Shown: in pieces, positions 8,825-22,233 of the stretch
Numbering within the stretch: position 1 is the stretch's first letter
Layout: each line of letters begins with the position of its first letter
DNA from: Chromatium okenii
GTDB taxonomy: Bacteria > Pseudomonadota > Gammaproteobacteria > Chromatiales > Chromatiaceae
NCBI RefSeq assembly: GCF_002958735.1
Contig: NZ_PPGH01000011.1
Coordinates: forward strand, 1-36,881
Direction of reading: 5' to 3'
Length of the DNA stretch: 36,881 bases
Translations under genes and position numbers: made by a program
The notes under the pieces: generated by a model
Told to the model about the DNA's origin: nothing
Database searches by the model: none
Seen by the model: the letters and a program-made list of their open reading frames with translations, nothing else

Positions 8825-9195
8825 TATCTACTCGTTTCCCCAACGCTTTCATTTCAGTTTCAATTTGATCATCAACATATCCGAAAGCGGTTCTCAATAC
8901 ATCCACCACCCAGCGCCTTGTTTCTTCTTCGTTTCTATTTCCCTTGGCCACCATCTTTGCAAGACGCTCAATGTGAACTAACAATCCATCACTTATAGCT
9001 TTCATAACTGTTCTTTTAGCTAAAGGTTTTTTGTTTGGTATTTTTGCCATTTTACTGTCCATTAAAAATTAAAAAATCACGAGTTATTTTTCTAGTTTGT
9101 CCATGAAATCATGTCAAGTGCTTAGTTTTATATGCGTTCAAACTCGCTGCGGATTGATTGAAAGCATCAACCCGCAGTTTCAAGCCAGCAATACT

Positions 9196-11954
9196 TTATT
9201 TATTGCCCGCCTTCAATGCTGCATGAGCCGCAGCCAATCGCGCCACCGGCACACGCGGCCCGGAGCAACTGACATAATCCAAGTTGGCTTTATGGCAGAA
9301 CTCAATTGATGCTGGATGTCCGCCGTGCTCGCCGCAAATACCGACGTGCAAATCCGGTTTCACTGAACGACCCCATTCAACCGCCAATTGCATCAATTTA
9401 CCGACGCCTTTCACATCCAATACATCAAACGGGTTGTCTTGCAAAATCCCCGATTGGTTATACAGCGGCAGGAATTTGTTCTCCGCATCTTCCCGCGAGA
9501 ATGAAAACGTCGCCTGCGTTAAATCGTTGGTGCCGAAAGAGAAAAACTCCGCTTCTTCCGCCAGCGATTCCGCCCGCATACACGCCCGCACCACCTCAAT
9601 CATCGTGCCGAATTTGAAACTCACCGGCTTGCCGTAGCGTTCGGCAACTTCGGCGTGAATGTCATCGACAAAGGTCTTGACCTTGCGCAGTTCCTCAGCG
9701 GTACACACCTGCGGCACCTTGATTTGCGGCTTGACCTGAATCCCCGCCTTGGCGCATTCCGCCGCCGCTTCGAGAATCGCCCGCACCTGCATCTGGTAAA
9801 TCTCCGGGAAGGTGATGCCGAGCCGCACCCCGCGATGACCGAGCATCGGATTGGTTTCGTACAGCGCCCGCACCTTTTTGAGCATCGCCTCTTTCTTGCC
9901 AATCGCGTCCTCAACGACGGACGGATCAATCATCCGCCGCGCCATGTCAATGTCGTGACGCACACTTTCAGAGGCATGAAGCAGCCCCATCGCGCCAGCC
10001 AGCACGGTCACGCCGCGAGCGTTCTGCGCCAGCGCCCGCAGCTCGGACAATTCCCGCTCCAACACATGCTCATCGGGCAGGAACTCGTGAATCGGCGGAT
10101 CAAGCAGGCGAATCGTCACCGGATTCGGCGACATCACTTCAAACAGCTCGCGGAAATCGCGCCGTTGCAGCGGCAGCAATTTATCCAGCGCAGCTTGGCG
10201 CTGCTCCGGCGTATCGGCCACGATCATCTCAATCACAATCGGCAACCGTTCCACGTCGTTAAACATCCGCTCCGTCCGCGCCAGCCCGATCCCGACTGCG
10301 CCGTAGCTGCGAGCGCGACGCGCATCATCTGGCGTGTCGGCATTTGCCATCACTTTCAGCCGCGCCCGTTCATCCGCCCAGCCCAGCAACACGTTGAGTT
10401 CTGGCGTGAAATCTGGCTCAACGGTCGGAATTGCGCCGAGATAGACCTTGCCGGAAGTGCCGTCGAGCGTAATCACGTCACCTTCTTTGAAACTGGTCAG
10501 CCCCACTCGCGCCTCGCGCCGATTAACATCAACGCTGATGCCTTCTGCGCCAGCCACGCACGGCTTGCCCATGCCACGAGCGACGACTGCGGCGTGAGAG
10601 GTTTTGCCGCCGCGTGAGGTCAAGATGCCTTCAGAAGCAAAAAAGCCGTGAATATCTTCGGGCTTGGTTTCCTCGCGCACCAAAATCACTTTGCGCCCCT
10701 GCTCGCGCCCGTATTGCTCGGCGCGATCCGCATCAAACACGGCGATGCCGGATGCAGCGCCGGGCGATGCCGGCAAACCCTGCGCGACGGCTTCCGCTTT
10801 GATCGTCGGATCAAGGCGCGGAAACAGCATCTGCTCCAGCGAATCGGGCGCGATACGCAGCAGCGCCTGTTCTTTGGTGATCAAGCCCTCGCGCTCCATT
10901 TCGACCGACGTGCGCACCATCGCCACCGTATTCATCTTGCCGTTGCGGGTTTGCAGGCAATACAGCTGGCCGCGTTCGATGGTGAACTCAAAATCCTGCA
11001 CTTCGTGATAATGGCTTTCGAGCTTGTCGCGCAGCGCATCGAGCTGATCCGCCATTTCTGGCATTTCAACTTTCAGCCGATCCAGCGGCTTCGGGGTGCG
11101 AATGCCAGCAACGACATCTTCGCCCTGCGCGTTGACCAGATATTCGCCGTAGAGCTTGTTTTCGCCGGTCGCCGGATTGCGGGTGAAGGCAACGCCAGTC
11201 GCGGAATCGTCGCCGCGATTGCCGAACACCATCGTCACCACATTGACTGCCGTGCCGTTGGCCATGTCCGGGGTGATGTGGAATTGGCGGCGATAATCGA
11301 CGGCGCGTTTGCCGCCCCAACTGTTGAACACCGCTTGATCGCAATTTCCAACTGTTGATACGGATCGGACGGGAATGGATGCCCGGTCACGTTTTGCACG
11401 ACGGCGAGGAAGCGCTCGCTGACTTCTTTCAATCATTGGCTGATAAATCAACGTCTTGCTTGGCGTGAGCGGCTTCCTTGATCGCGTCGAATTCTTTATC
11501 AAACGCAGCATCTGGCACACCGAGCGCGACCTTGCCAAACAGTTGGATGAAACGCCGATATGCGTCGTAACCAAAACGGGCGTCGCCAGTCGCGCAGATC
11601 ACGCCTTGCAGCGTCTCGGCGTTGAGGCCGAGATTCAAAATCGTGTCCATCATGCCCGGCATCGACATTGCCGAACCGGAGCGCACCGACACCAACAGCG
11701 GATTGTCGGAATCGCCAAAACCTTTGCCGGTCTTCTGCTCCAGCGCCCGCATCTGCGCCTGCACGTCGTCCATCAAGCCAGTTGGCAGCGTGGACGCGCG
11801 AGATAGTCCAAACAGGCTGCGTGAAATCACAAAACCGGGCGGCACATCAAGCCGATCTGCGTCATTTCGCACAGATTCGCGCCCTTGCCGCCGAGCAGAT
11901 GTTGTTTTTTCCATCGCCATCTTCAAACGCAAAAACGTGTTTTGTATTAGCCAT
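9196..11954 (-). CDS. ppdK: Pyruvate, phosphate dikinase (several frame breaks)
   Basis: Start ATG 11954 (MANTKHVFAFEDGDGKN). The frame must shift near 11905 to read HLLGGKGANLCEMTQIGL, near 11860 to DVPPGFVISRS, and near 11438 and 11335 before NSWGGKRAVDYRR. From there to the stop at 9196 it is open. The total is about 919 codons, against about 880-910 for the family. Seen: ATP-grasp phosphate loop region, the phosphohistidine motif GGKTSHAAVVARGMG, the PEP/pyruvate barrel with FSFGTNDLTQ, HVGICGEHGGHP and the terminal DYVSCSGPRVPVARLAAAHA. It interconverts pyruvate + ATP + Pi with PEP + AMP + PPi; with PPi use it may run glycolytically. It lies 190 bases downstream of ahcY on the same strand. 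The breaks are most likely read errors. Confidence 0.9.
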
Positions 11955-12144
11955 TGGTTGAATTAAGCCTCTCTCGTCAATAGTGATGAACATTGGGCTG
12001 CGTTGCTCGCCAAATAAGCGCAAATAACGCAGTGTTAATCAACTTGCGATCAATCTACGATCTACGACTCTGAAAGCGAATTCCTTTTCGCTATCTCGTG
12101 ATGAATAATCCGCAACATCAATTCATCACCATCACGCATTACAA

Positions 12145-13541
<1,397 letters not shown>

Positions 13542-13564
13542 GGTTAATCAACTCTCGATGAATC

Positions 13565-13647
13565 GTGAGTGAGCGCCGTTAAATAAAGGGAAATCACAAC
13601 GCCGAGCCTGGCTCGAATTATTCGAGTTGCAACGCTCCTCGGCGGCG
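13565..13647 (-). promoter_or_regulatory. S-adenosylhomocysteine (SAH) riboswitch
   Basis: On the minus strand the ahcY leader reads CGAGGAGCGTTGCAAC, then a short arm (TCGAATAATTCGA), GCCAGGCTCGG, a variable stretch, and AACGGCGCTCACTC. These are the conserved blocks of the SAH riboswitch: the GAGGAGCG-TGC-AC core, the AGGCTCGG strand that pairs with CCGAGG, and a GGCGCTC strand that pairs with GAGCG-T to form the pseudoknot. The last block ends about 24 bases before the ahcY ATG at 13541, so SAH binding would switch ahcY on, probably through ribosome-site access. All conserved blocks are intact. Confidence 0.9.
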
Positions 13648-13655
13648 TGATGGAA

Positions 13656-13684
13656 CGATAAAGAATACTGGCGATTGATGGCAA
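13656..13684 (-). promoter_or_regulatory. Possible ahcY promoter
   Basis: On the minus strand TTGCCA (13684-13679) and TTATCG (13661-13656) are 17 bases apart. They lie between the upstream terminator and the riboswitch, so a transcript starting about 13649 would begin at the 5' side of the aptamer. The -10 is a weak match. Confidence 0.3.
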
Positions 13685-13726
13685 AAAGATGATCAGCACT
13701 CTGCCAGCAAAGCATAATTCCCGCGC

Positions 13727-13750
13727 ATAAAAAAAGACCGCGAGGTCTTT
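13727..13750 (-). terminator. Intrinsic terminator upstream of the ahcY promoter region
   Basis: Perfect 7-bp stem AAAGACC / GGTCTTT with a TCGC loop, followed on the minus strand by a run of T. It would stop minus-strand transcription coming from tRNA-Ser or csrA. It is the second terminator in 100 bases. Confidence 0.75.
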
Positions 13751-13800
13751 AATGATGTGGCTGTTCAGTCGTTTATTCAAGCTCTGATTGAAGACAAATA

Positions 13801-13828
13801 AAAACCCGTTATATTAACAACGGGTTTT
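13801..13828 (-). terminator. Intrinsic terminator behind tRNA-Ser
   Basis: A 10-bp stem AAAACCCGTT / AACGGGTTTT with an 8-base loop, flanked by T-rich sequence on both sides, so it may act in both directions. It begins about 10 bases after the 3' CCA end of the tRNA gene. Confidence 0.8.
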
Positions 13829-13837
13829 TATAAAAGT

Positions 13838-13926
13838 TGGCGGAGAGAGAGGGATTCGAACCCTCGATAGGATTAACCTATACTCCCTTAGCAGGGGAGC
13901 GCCTTCAGCCGCTCGGCCATCTCTCC
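13838..13926 (-). tRNA. tRNA-Ser (GCU anticodon)
   Basis: The minus strand starts GGAGAGATGGCCGAGCGGCT and ends TCTCTCC-G-CCA. The 7-bp acceptor stem GGAGAGA pairs with TCTCTCC, and CCA is encoded. The anticodon arm is CTCCC-CTGCTAA-GGGAG, with GCT as anticodon. A long variable arm (TAGG-TTAAT-CCTA) marks the serine class, and GGTTCGAATCC gives the T loop. It sits just after csrA, the position of tRNA-Ser in pseudomonads. Confidence 0.95.
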
Positions 13927-13991
13927 TCAAACAATCTGCCTATTCGCCTTGCGATTGGACGCGCATCCTAACACGTTCTATTCAATTTGCG

Positions 13992-14202
13992 CTAGTTGTC
14001 TGCGTCTTCTTCAACGCTCGCGCTTTGCCCGCCATCCGCTTGTTCACGCTTGATCCGCTCGTAAATTTCCTCACGATGCACCGACACCTCGCGCGGGGCG
14101 TTGACGCCAATCCGCACTTGATTACCTTTGACGCCAAGAACAGTACAGTCACTTCGTCACCAATCATCAGTGTTTCACCAACCGCCGAGTCAAAATTAAC
14201 AT
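13992..14202 (-). CDS. csrA: Carbon storage regulator CsrA (two one-base deletions)
   Basis: Post-transcriptional regulator that binds GGA motifs in mRNA leaders as a homodimer. From ATG 14202: MLILTRR, then one missing base before [13 protein letters not shown], one missing base near 14150, then [38 protein letters not shown] and [11 protein letters not shown] with TAG at 13992-13994. The restored protein is 70 residues, the usual length, with the RNA-contacting residues of the first strand and of the [10 protein letters not shown] strand present. GGGAG lies about 10 bases before the start. The leader also holds AGGGA twice in 20 bases, possible sites for self-binding. The order alaS-lysC-csrA-tRNA-Ser is conserved in Pseudomonas. 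Confidence 0.92.
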
Positions 14203-14404
14203 CGTTGTTTGCTCCCTTTTCTTCCCTAATGCCGATGCAATAATCGGTTCAATTCAATAGCTTGATCCATGCAAGTCATGCAACCAGTCAGCCTCGGATG
14301 CCCGTGTGAGGTACAGATTTGCGGGTCAATTCTAGCAATTGTCACTGCTGCGCCACAGTTTTTTCTGTCAGTGCCATGATGATTCGCAATTTAGCTGGTG
14401 CTGT

Positions 14405-15630
14405 TCAAATCGTCGCGCTGTGCTCTAAACCGAACGCCTCGTGCAATGTCCGCACGCCAAGCTCCAGATATTTCTCATCAATCACCACCGAAATTTTGAT
14501 TTCTGAGGTGGAAATCATGCGGATATTGATGCCTTCTTTGGCGAGGCAGCCAAACATCTGGCTGGCGATGCCCGCGTGACTGCGCATTCCCACGCCCACC
14601 AGCGAAATTTTCACGATCTTGGCATCGCCCAACACCTGCCGCGCCCCCAGCGTGTGCGCCATCGCGTCGAGAATTTCCAGCGCCCGCGCATAATCGTTGC
14701 GATGCACCGTAAACGTAAAATCCGTCGTCGCCTCTTGCGCCCCGACATTTTGAATAATCATGTCTACTTCGATATTGGCTGCCGCAATCGGTCCCAAAAT
14801 CTGATGCGCCACGCCCGGCTGATCCGGTACACCCAGCACCGTCAACTTCGCTTCATCTCGACTGAACGCAATCCCCGCAATTTTCGCGTCTTCCACATTT
14901 TCTTCCTCAAACGTAATCAGCGTGCCCTCGCCGTCAATAAAACTGGAGAGCACCCGCAACGGAACCTGATATTTACCCGCAAATTCTACCGAGCGGATTT
15001 GCAACACCTTCGAGCCGAGGCTGGCCATCTCCAGCATTTCCTCAAAAGTAATGCGGTCGAGCTTACGCGCTCGCGGCTCCACTCGCGGATCGGTGGTGTA
15101 ACGCCATCGACATCGGTATAAATCTGGCATTCATCCGCCTTCAGCGCCGCCGCAATCGCCACTGCCGAAGTATCCGAACCGCCGCGCCCCAGCGTCGTGA
15201 TGTCGCCGTGCTCGTCAATGCCCTGAAAACCGGCGATCACCACCACCGCCCGGCATCCAAATCCGCCTGCACCGCGCCCCATCAAGTCCCGAATCCGCGC
15301 CTTGTTGTGCGCACTATCGGTCAAAATCTGCACCTGAGCGCCGGTGTACGACCGCGCCGGACACTCCCGCGCCGCCAGCGCCATGCTCAACAACGCAATC
15401 GTCACCTGCTCGCCGGTGGACAGCAGCACATCCAACTCACGCGGCTCGGGGCGCGGCTGAATCTGTTTCGCCAGCCCCAGCAACCGATCCGTCTCACCAG
15501 ACATCGCCGACAGCACCACCACCACCTGATGCCCCAGCGTCACCCACCGCTGCACCCGCTCGGCAACGGCAGTGATGCGCTCCACGCTGCCGACCGAGGT
15601 TCCACCATATTTCTGCACAATCAACGCCAT
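14405..15630 (-). CDS. lysC: Aspartate kinase (frame breaks)
   Basis: Phosphorylates L-aspartate, the entry step to lysine, threonine and methionine. From ATG 15630: [75 protein letters not shown] and YTDVDGV. One break near 15105 then gives [20 protein letters not shown] and two ACT domains ([40 protein letters not shown]). A compensating pair of shifts near 15255-15285 hides [10 protein letters not shown]. The stop is at 14405. About 409 residues, normal for the lysine/threonine-feedback-type enzyme. It lies between alaS and csrA. Confidence 0.93.
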
Positions 15631-15676
15631 CGTTTATTTCCAGTTGTCAGTTTGATGCCATTTTAGAATGTCGTGA

Positions 15677-18308
<2,632 letters not shown>

Positions 18309-18312
18309 CTAA

Positions 18313-18756
18313 TCAGCGCAGTATGCGCACAATTAAGTCTGTCGGAAAACCGCGCTGTTCGAGAAAACGAGCGCGGCGGCCATAATCGGCGCGGTCAGTC
18401 GGCGCGGTATTTCCAAATCGCCGTTGATGAGCAGCAGCAATACACTCCGCCCATTCATTTTTTACCGGTTCAAGCGCCTGTTCAATTAGCGTTCCGCTTA
18501 ATCCTTTTTCGCGCAATTCGCCACGAATACGCAGCACACCAAAACCTTTTTTCATGCGCTCGGCAATGTAATGTTCAGCAAATTGCGGTTCATTGATGAA
18601 GCCCTGTGTTTCAATTGATTGAGCACTGGATTAATGGCACTTTCAATAAAACCGCGTTGAAGCAATTTGCGCAGCAATTCGCTCGCGTGTGATCGCGTTG
18701 CGCCAGCAAGCGCAGTGCACAGTTTTCAATATCAATCGGGAATCAAGCGCAGTCAT
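18313..18756 (-). CDS. recX: RecA regulatory protein RecX (frame breaks)
   Basis: Modulates RecA filament growth. From ATG 18756: MTALDSRL, shift, then DIENCALRLLAQRDHTR, shift, LLRKLLQRGFIESAINPVLN, shift, TQGFINEPQFAEHYIAERMK, then KKGFGVLRIRGELREKGLS to RFLEQRGFPTDLIVRIL and the stop at 18313. The total is about 148 codons, as in other RecX proteins, with three-helix repeats. It starts 23 bases after the inferred recA stop, so the two genes probably form one transcript. Confidence 0.85.
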
Positions 18757-18778
18757 TACATTAAACGTGCATGATAAT

Positions 18779-19796
18779 TCATCTTTTGTGAGTTTTTGCT
18801 GATTCATCAGTCGCTGGGGTAATAATTTGGCGCGAATTTTAGCTTCAATCGACTGGGCAATTGCAGGATTTTCGCACAGTAATTGCGCACATTATCCTTG
18901 CCTTGACCAATACGAGTGCCGTCGTAACTATACCAAGCACCGATTTTTCGACGAAACCTTCCGCAACGCCGATGTCAATGATTCGCCTTCGCGGGAAATA
19001 CCGTGTCCGTAAAATATCAAATTCAGCTTGACGGAATGGCGGCGCGACCTTGTTTTTAATGACCTTGACTTTGGTCTCACTGCCGATCACTTCATCGCCT
19101 TTTTTGATATTTCCAGTGCGCCGAATATCCAACCGTACTGACGCATAAAACTTCAGCGCATTGCCGCCAGTTGTGGTTTCAGGAGATCCAAACATGACCC
19201 AATTTTCATACGGATTTGGTTAATGAAAATCACGCAGCAATTGGAGCGATTGATATTGCCAGTTAATTTGCGCAATGCCTGCGACATTAATCGCGCATGA
19301 AGCCCCATGTGCGAATCGCCCATTTCACCTTCAATTTCCGCTTTTGGCGTTAATGCAGCGACCGAATCAACTACAACAATATCCAGCGCACCAGAACGCA
19401 CTAACATATCCGTGACTTCGAGCGCCTGTTCACCAGTATCGGGCTGTGAAATCAGCAGGTCTTTCATGTTGACGCCGAGTTTTTCGGCGTAGATTGGATC
19501 AAGCGCATGCTCGGCATCGACGAATGCTGCGGTACCACCAAGTTTCTGCGCTTCAGCGATGATATGCAGCGACAACGTGGTTTTACCTGACGATTCAGGA
19601 CCATAGATTTCGATGACCCGTCCTTTGGAACGCCGCCGATGCCCAGCGCCAAATCAAGACCAAGTGAACCGGTGGAAATCGCTTCGACATTTCGCACTCC
19701 GCCAGTGTCGCCCATGCGCATCACCGTGCCCTTGCCAAACTGCTTGTCAATTTGTGCAAGTGCGGCAGTCAACGCTTTTTTGCGGTTTTCGTCCAT
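18779..19796 (-). CDS. recA: Recombinase RecA (frame breaks)
   Basis: ATP-dependent strand exchange and SOS coprotease. Start ATG 19796 ([20 protein letters not shown]) with GGAG about 9 bases upstream. Seen: [30 protein letters not shown], the Walker [10 protein letters not shown] (19579-19605, reached after a shift near 19630), [37 protein letters not shown] (Walker B), [10 protein letters not shown], then after a shift near 19195 [20 protein letters not shown]. The C-terminus ([22 protein letters not shown]) is broken; one added base gives a stop at 18779 and a length of about 339 residues, typical for RecA. Without that shift the frame would read on into recX. Confidence 0.95.
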
Positions 19797-20142
19797 CTTG
19801 ATCTCCGTTAAGCCACTGATCCCAAGAATTAAATTACAAAGTTGCTGTGTCCGGTGCGGGTCGACAAAGACCACTTTTACAACGCGGAAAGGCGGCGGAT
19901 TATGGCACAGCCCAACGGATGGCGTCAGTTGTGCGCGTGGTCAGTTTGCGGCAGCGTTGGGTGCTTGCTAGTGAGTGTCAATTGAGTACTGCGCTTTTTA
20001 GATGCTATAGCGTTTGGTCGTAGCAATTGAAATATACCCTTTTCATTTGGCTTTTTCGTTAATACACTCGGTGCAATCAACTAAGTGATGTTGTGGAATT
20101 CTACCTATGATTGACTACCGCCTTCCAACAGATAAACTAAAC
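19797..20142. other. Intergenic stretch between recA and the IS1 element
   Basis: No coding region is supported in these 346 bases. The recA-proximal half holds a candidate minus-strand promoter (19899-19928). I looked for a CTGT-N8-ACAG SOS box in front of recA and did not find one. cinA, a common upstream neighbour of recA, is absent. The distal part is AT-rich and featureless up to the IS1 inverted repeat. Confidence 0.5.
19899..19928 (-). promoter_or_regulatory. Possible recA promoter
   Basis: On the minus strand CTGACG (19928-19923) and CATAAT (19904-19899) are 18 bases apart, about 100 bases before the recA ATG. The -10 differs from TATAAT at one position. No LexA-type dyad overlaps it. 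Confidence 0.35.
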
Positions 20143-20955
20143 GGTAGTGATCCTATCTATAGGATAAAATTAAAACACCGCCATGTACTTCAGTTGGAGT
20201 TATTTTTATGCCCTGTCCCGAATGCCACTCCCAATCTCTCGTCAAAAACGGTTTTAACGCTACCAATAAGCAAATGTACCGATGTAAAGACTGCGGACGA
20301 CAATTTGTGTTAAGCCCGGCCTAAAGCACGATCTCTGATGAAAAGAAATCTTTGATTGATCGCTTGCTTTTAGAGCGAGTTTCTTTAGCTGCTATTACTC
20401 GAATTGTTGGCGTCTCAAAATCTTGGTTGCAACGTTATGTCAATGAAAAATACGAATCAATTCCACGTCATGTTGAAGTGAGTAAAAAGCGCGGGGACGA
20501 CTCACGATTGAGTGTGATTAAATGTGGTCATTTGTACATAAACTCAAAAATAAACAATGGCTTTTGTTAGCGATTGATGCGCGTACGCGTGAAATTGTTG
20601 GTGCGTAAATTGGAGATAGAAGTGAAAAATCTGCACATGGATTATGGAACTCTTTGCCTCCTATTTATCGCCAATGCGCAGTAAGTTATACCAATTTTTG
20701 GGCAGCTTATGGAATGATATTTCCATCAAAACGCCATCGTGCTGTTGGCAAAGAAAGTGGACGAACAAATCATATTGAGCGATTGAACTGTACGTTTCGG
20801 CAGCGCATCTCTCGATTAGTGAGAAAAACCCTATCATTTTCTAAAAAACTTACCAACCATATCGGAGCAATTTGGTATTATCACTATAATGCAACGCTAT
20901 CAACCAGAAAAATAGGTAGAGTTCGCAAATCTACCCTATAAATAGGATCACTACC
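20143..20955 (+). mobile_element. IS1-type insertion sequence, 813 bp, degenerate
   Basis: Terminal inverted repeats of about 21 bases begin GGTAGTGATCCTAT at 20143 and, on the other strand, at 20955; they differ at one position. GGT ends are the rule in IS1. The flanks show no 8-9 bp direct repeat (left AACTAAAC, right CTCAGCTT), so the target duplication has decayed or the element was rearranged. It sits between recA and the polysaccharide cluster. Confidence 0.85.
20208..20941 (+). pseudogene. IS1 family transposase, inactivated
   Basis: MPCPECHSQSLVKNGFNATN begins the zinc-ribbon/HTH InsA part (two CxxC pairs: CPEC, CKDC). A TAA at 20322-20324 interrupts it in frame, then SLIDRLLLERVSLAAITRI and GVSKSWLQRYVNEKYE continue. 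Near 20524 about ten bases seem to be missing where IS1 transposases have the first catalytic Asp (expected Asp-Glu before WSFVHKLKNKQWLLLAI). A second TAA at 20606-20608 replaces the usual Tyr before IGDRSEKSAHG. The second catalytic position reads Asn (SYTNFWAAY, codon 20693-20695), where IS1 usually has Asp. The Glu motif NHIERLNCTFRQR is kept. AGGAG-like GGAG lies 10 bases before the ATG. Confidence 0.85.
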
Positions 20956-20983
20956 CTCAGCTTTTAATTAAGCGTTCACGCCA

Positions 20984-22120
20984 TCAAACAATTTCGGCTA
21001 ATATGCTCGAAATGTTACGCGCAACTTCAGCTTGTGATTCTTCTAAGCCAATCCATAACGGCAACCGCACTAAACAATCCGCCAAATGTTCAGTATGAGA
21101 AAGATCGCCATGTGTTCGTCCGCAACGTTGCCCAGCAGGGGCGCTATGCAATGGCACGTAATGAAACACTGGTGAAATACCTACTGTTTTCAAGCGAGTA
21201 ATAAATTGATTACGGGTTTCTAAATCTGCCAGTAATAAATAATACATGTGAGCATTATGACTACATGCGGCAGGAATAACGGGGCGACGACACATGCCTG
21301 CAATTTCCGATGCCGCAAACCAGCGGTGATAACTGTTCCATAAACCAATTCGCCGCTGCGTAATGACATCCGCTTCTTCCATTTGTGCCCACAAAAAAGC
21401 GGCAACTAATTCAGATGGCAAATAGGAAGAGCCAAGATCAACCCAAGTGTATTTATCCACTTGACCACGAAAAAATAGGGAACGATTCGTTCCCTTTTCT
21501 CGAATAATTTCGGCGCGTTCAGCAAGCTGCGGATCATTGACTAATAATGCGCCACCTTCGCCAGGAAATGATGTTTTTAGTTTCGTGAAAAGATAAACAA
21601 CCTAAATGCCCTATTGAACCCAGCGCCCGACCTTTATAGCTGGCCATAACGCCTTGCGCTGCATCTTCAATCACCAGCAAATCATGGCGTTTGGCGATGT
21701 CCATAATGGTGTCCATTTCGCATCCAACTCCAGCATAATGAACTGGGACAATTGCCTTGGTTTTTTCAGTAATGGCGGCTTCAATTCGGGTTTCATCGAT
21801 ATTTAGCGTGTCTGGCGAATATCCACAAACACCGGTATTGCTCCACGCAGCACAAACGCATTCGCTGTAGAAACAAAGGTGTAAGACGGCATAATCACTT
21901 CATCGCCCGGCTGGATGTCAGCCAAGATCGCAGCCATTTCTAATGCTGCGGTACAGGAATGAGTGAGCAGCGCCTTACTGGTTCCCGTGCGCGTTTCTAG
22001 CCAAGCATTACATTGTTTCGTGAACTGACCATCGCCTGCCAAATGTCCATTCGCGTGAGCTTGGGCGATATACCAAAGTTCTTTACCGGTCATGTAGGGT
22101 TTATTAAATGGGATATTCAT
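20984..22120 (-). CDS. wecE: dTDP-4-amino-4,6-dideoxygalactose transaminase (DegT family), frame breaks
   Basis: PLP aminotransferase that makes dTDP-Fuc4N from dTDP-4-keto-6-deoxyglucose. From ATG 22120: MNIPFNKPYMTGKELWYIA, HLAGDGQFTKQCNAWLE, LTHSCTAALEMAAILADIQ and GDEVIMPSYTFVSTANAFVL, close to E. coli WecE. Breaks near 21800, 21560 and 21460 separate MDTIMDIAKRHDLLVIEDAA, the PLP lysine in SFHETKN, and VDKYTWVDLGSSYLPSELVA to FHYVPLHSAPAG. Total about 379 codons, matching WecE (376). It is the last gene of the minus-strand cluster; 113 bases separate it from the membrane-protein gene upstream. Confidence 0.88.
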
Positions 22121-22233
22121 GATTAACAGTCCTATGTAAGTGGATTTAACTAATCAAAGTAAACCAGTATTTATCGTTATGGCAGTTAGTTTTTGAGAAT
22201 GTTTCGCGTACAGTTAGTTACCCAGAATAGTTA

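Larger units (their letters stand above)
7433..9050 (-). pseudogene. HsdR N-terminal/PD-(D/E)XK nuclease-like protein, split by an IS630 element
   Basis: The N-terminal part starts at ATG 9050 (MAKIPNKKPLAKRTVMKAIS; a further ATG lies at 9062) and reaches GKRVDIA at the IS edge. The C-terminal part resumes at about 7932 as IAIKSKDKVILVIECKA and ends at 7433. Removing 890 bases plus one TA restores one frame of about 240 residues with a PD-(D/E)XK core: Asp in RVDIAI, then Glu and Lys in VIECKAS. This matches the type I restriction enzyme R-subunit N-terminal domain as found in stand-alone HSDR_N_2-like proteins. No helicase, HsdM or HsdS gene is nearby. The flanks are intact and no other damage is seen, so the insertion looks recent. 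Function after the split is presumably lost. Confidence 0.8.

Noticed and set aside
9655..10617. Long plus-strand open frame (320 codons) opposite ppdK
   Set aside because: It is the antisense shadow of the PEP-utiliser barrel of ppdK; its translation is rich in His, Arg and Gln with no family motif, and third-position bias belongs to the minus strand.
12060..12100. AGCGAA / TTCGCT hairpin after ahcY as a terminator
   Set aside because: Short stem and only TTC after it; not enough for an intrinsic terminator.
13544..13780. Minus-strand open frame upstream of ahcY
   Set aside because: It covers the SAH riboswitch and a terminator hairpin; the conserved RNA blocks explain the sequence better than a protein.
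20107..20313. Open frame entering the IS1 left end
   Set aside because: It starts in the flank and continues out of frame with the transposase; chance fusion of flank and IS.
20135..20963. Target-site duplication of the IS1 element
   Set aside because: The 8-9 bases on each side (AACTAAAC and CTCAGCTT) do not match.
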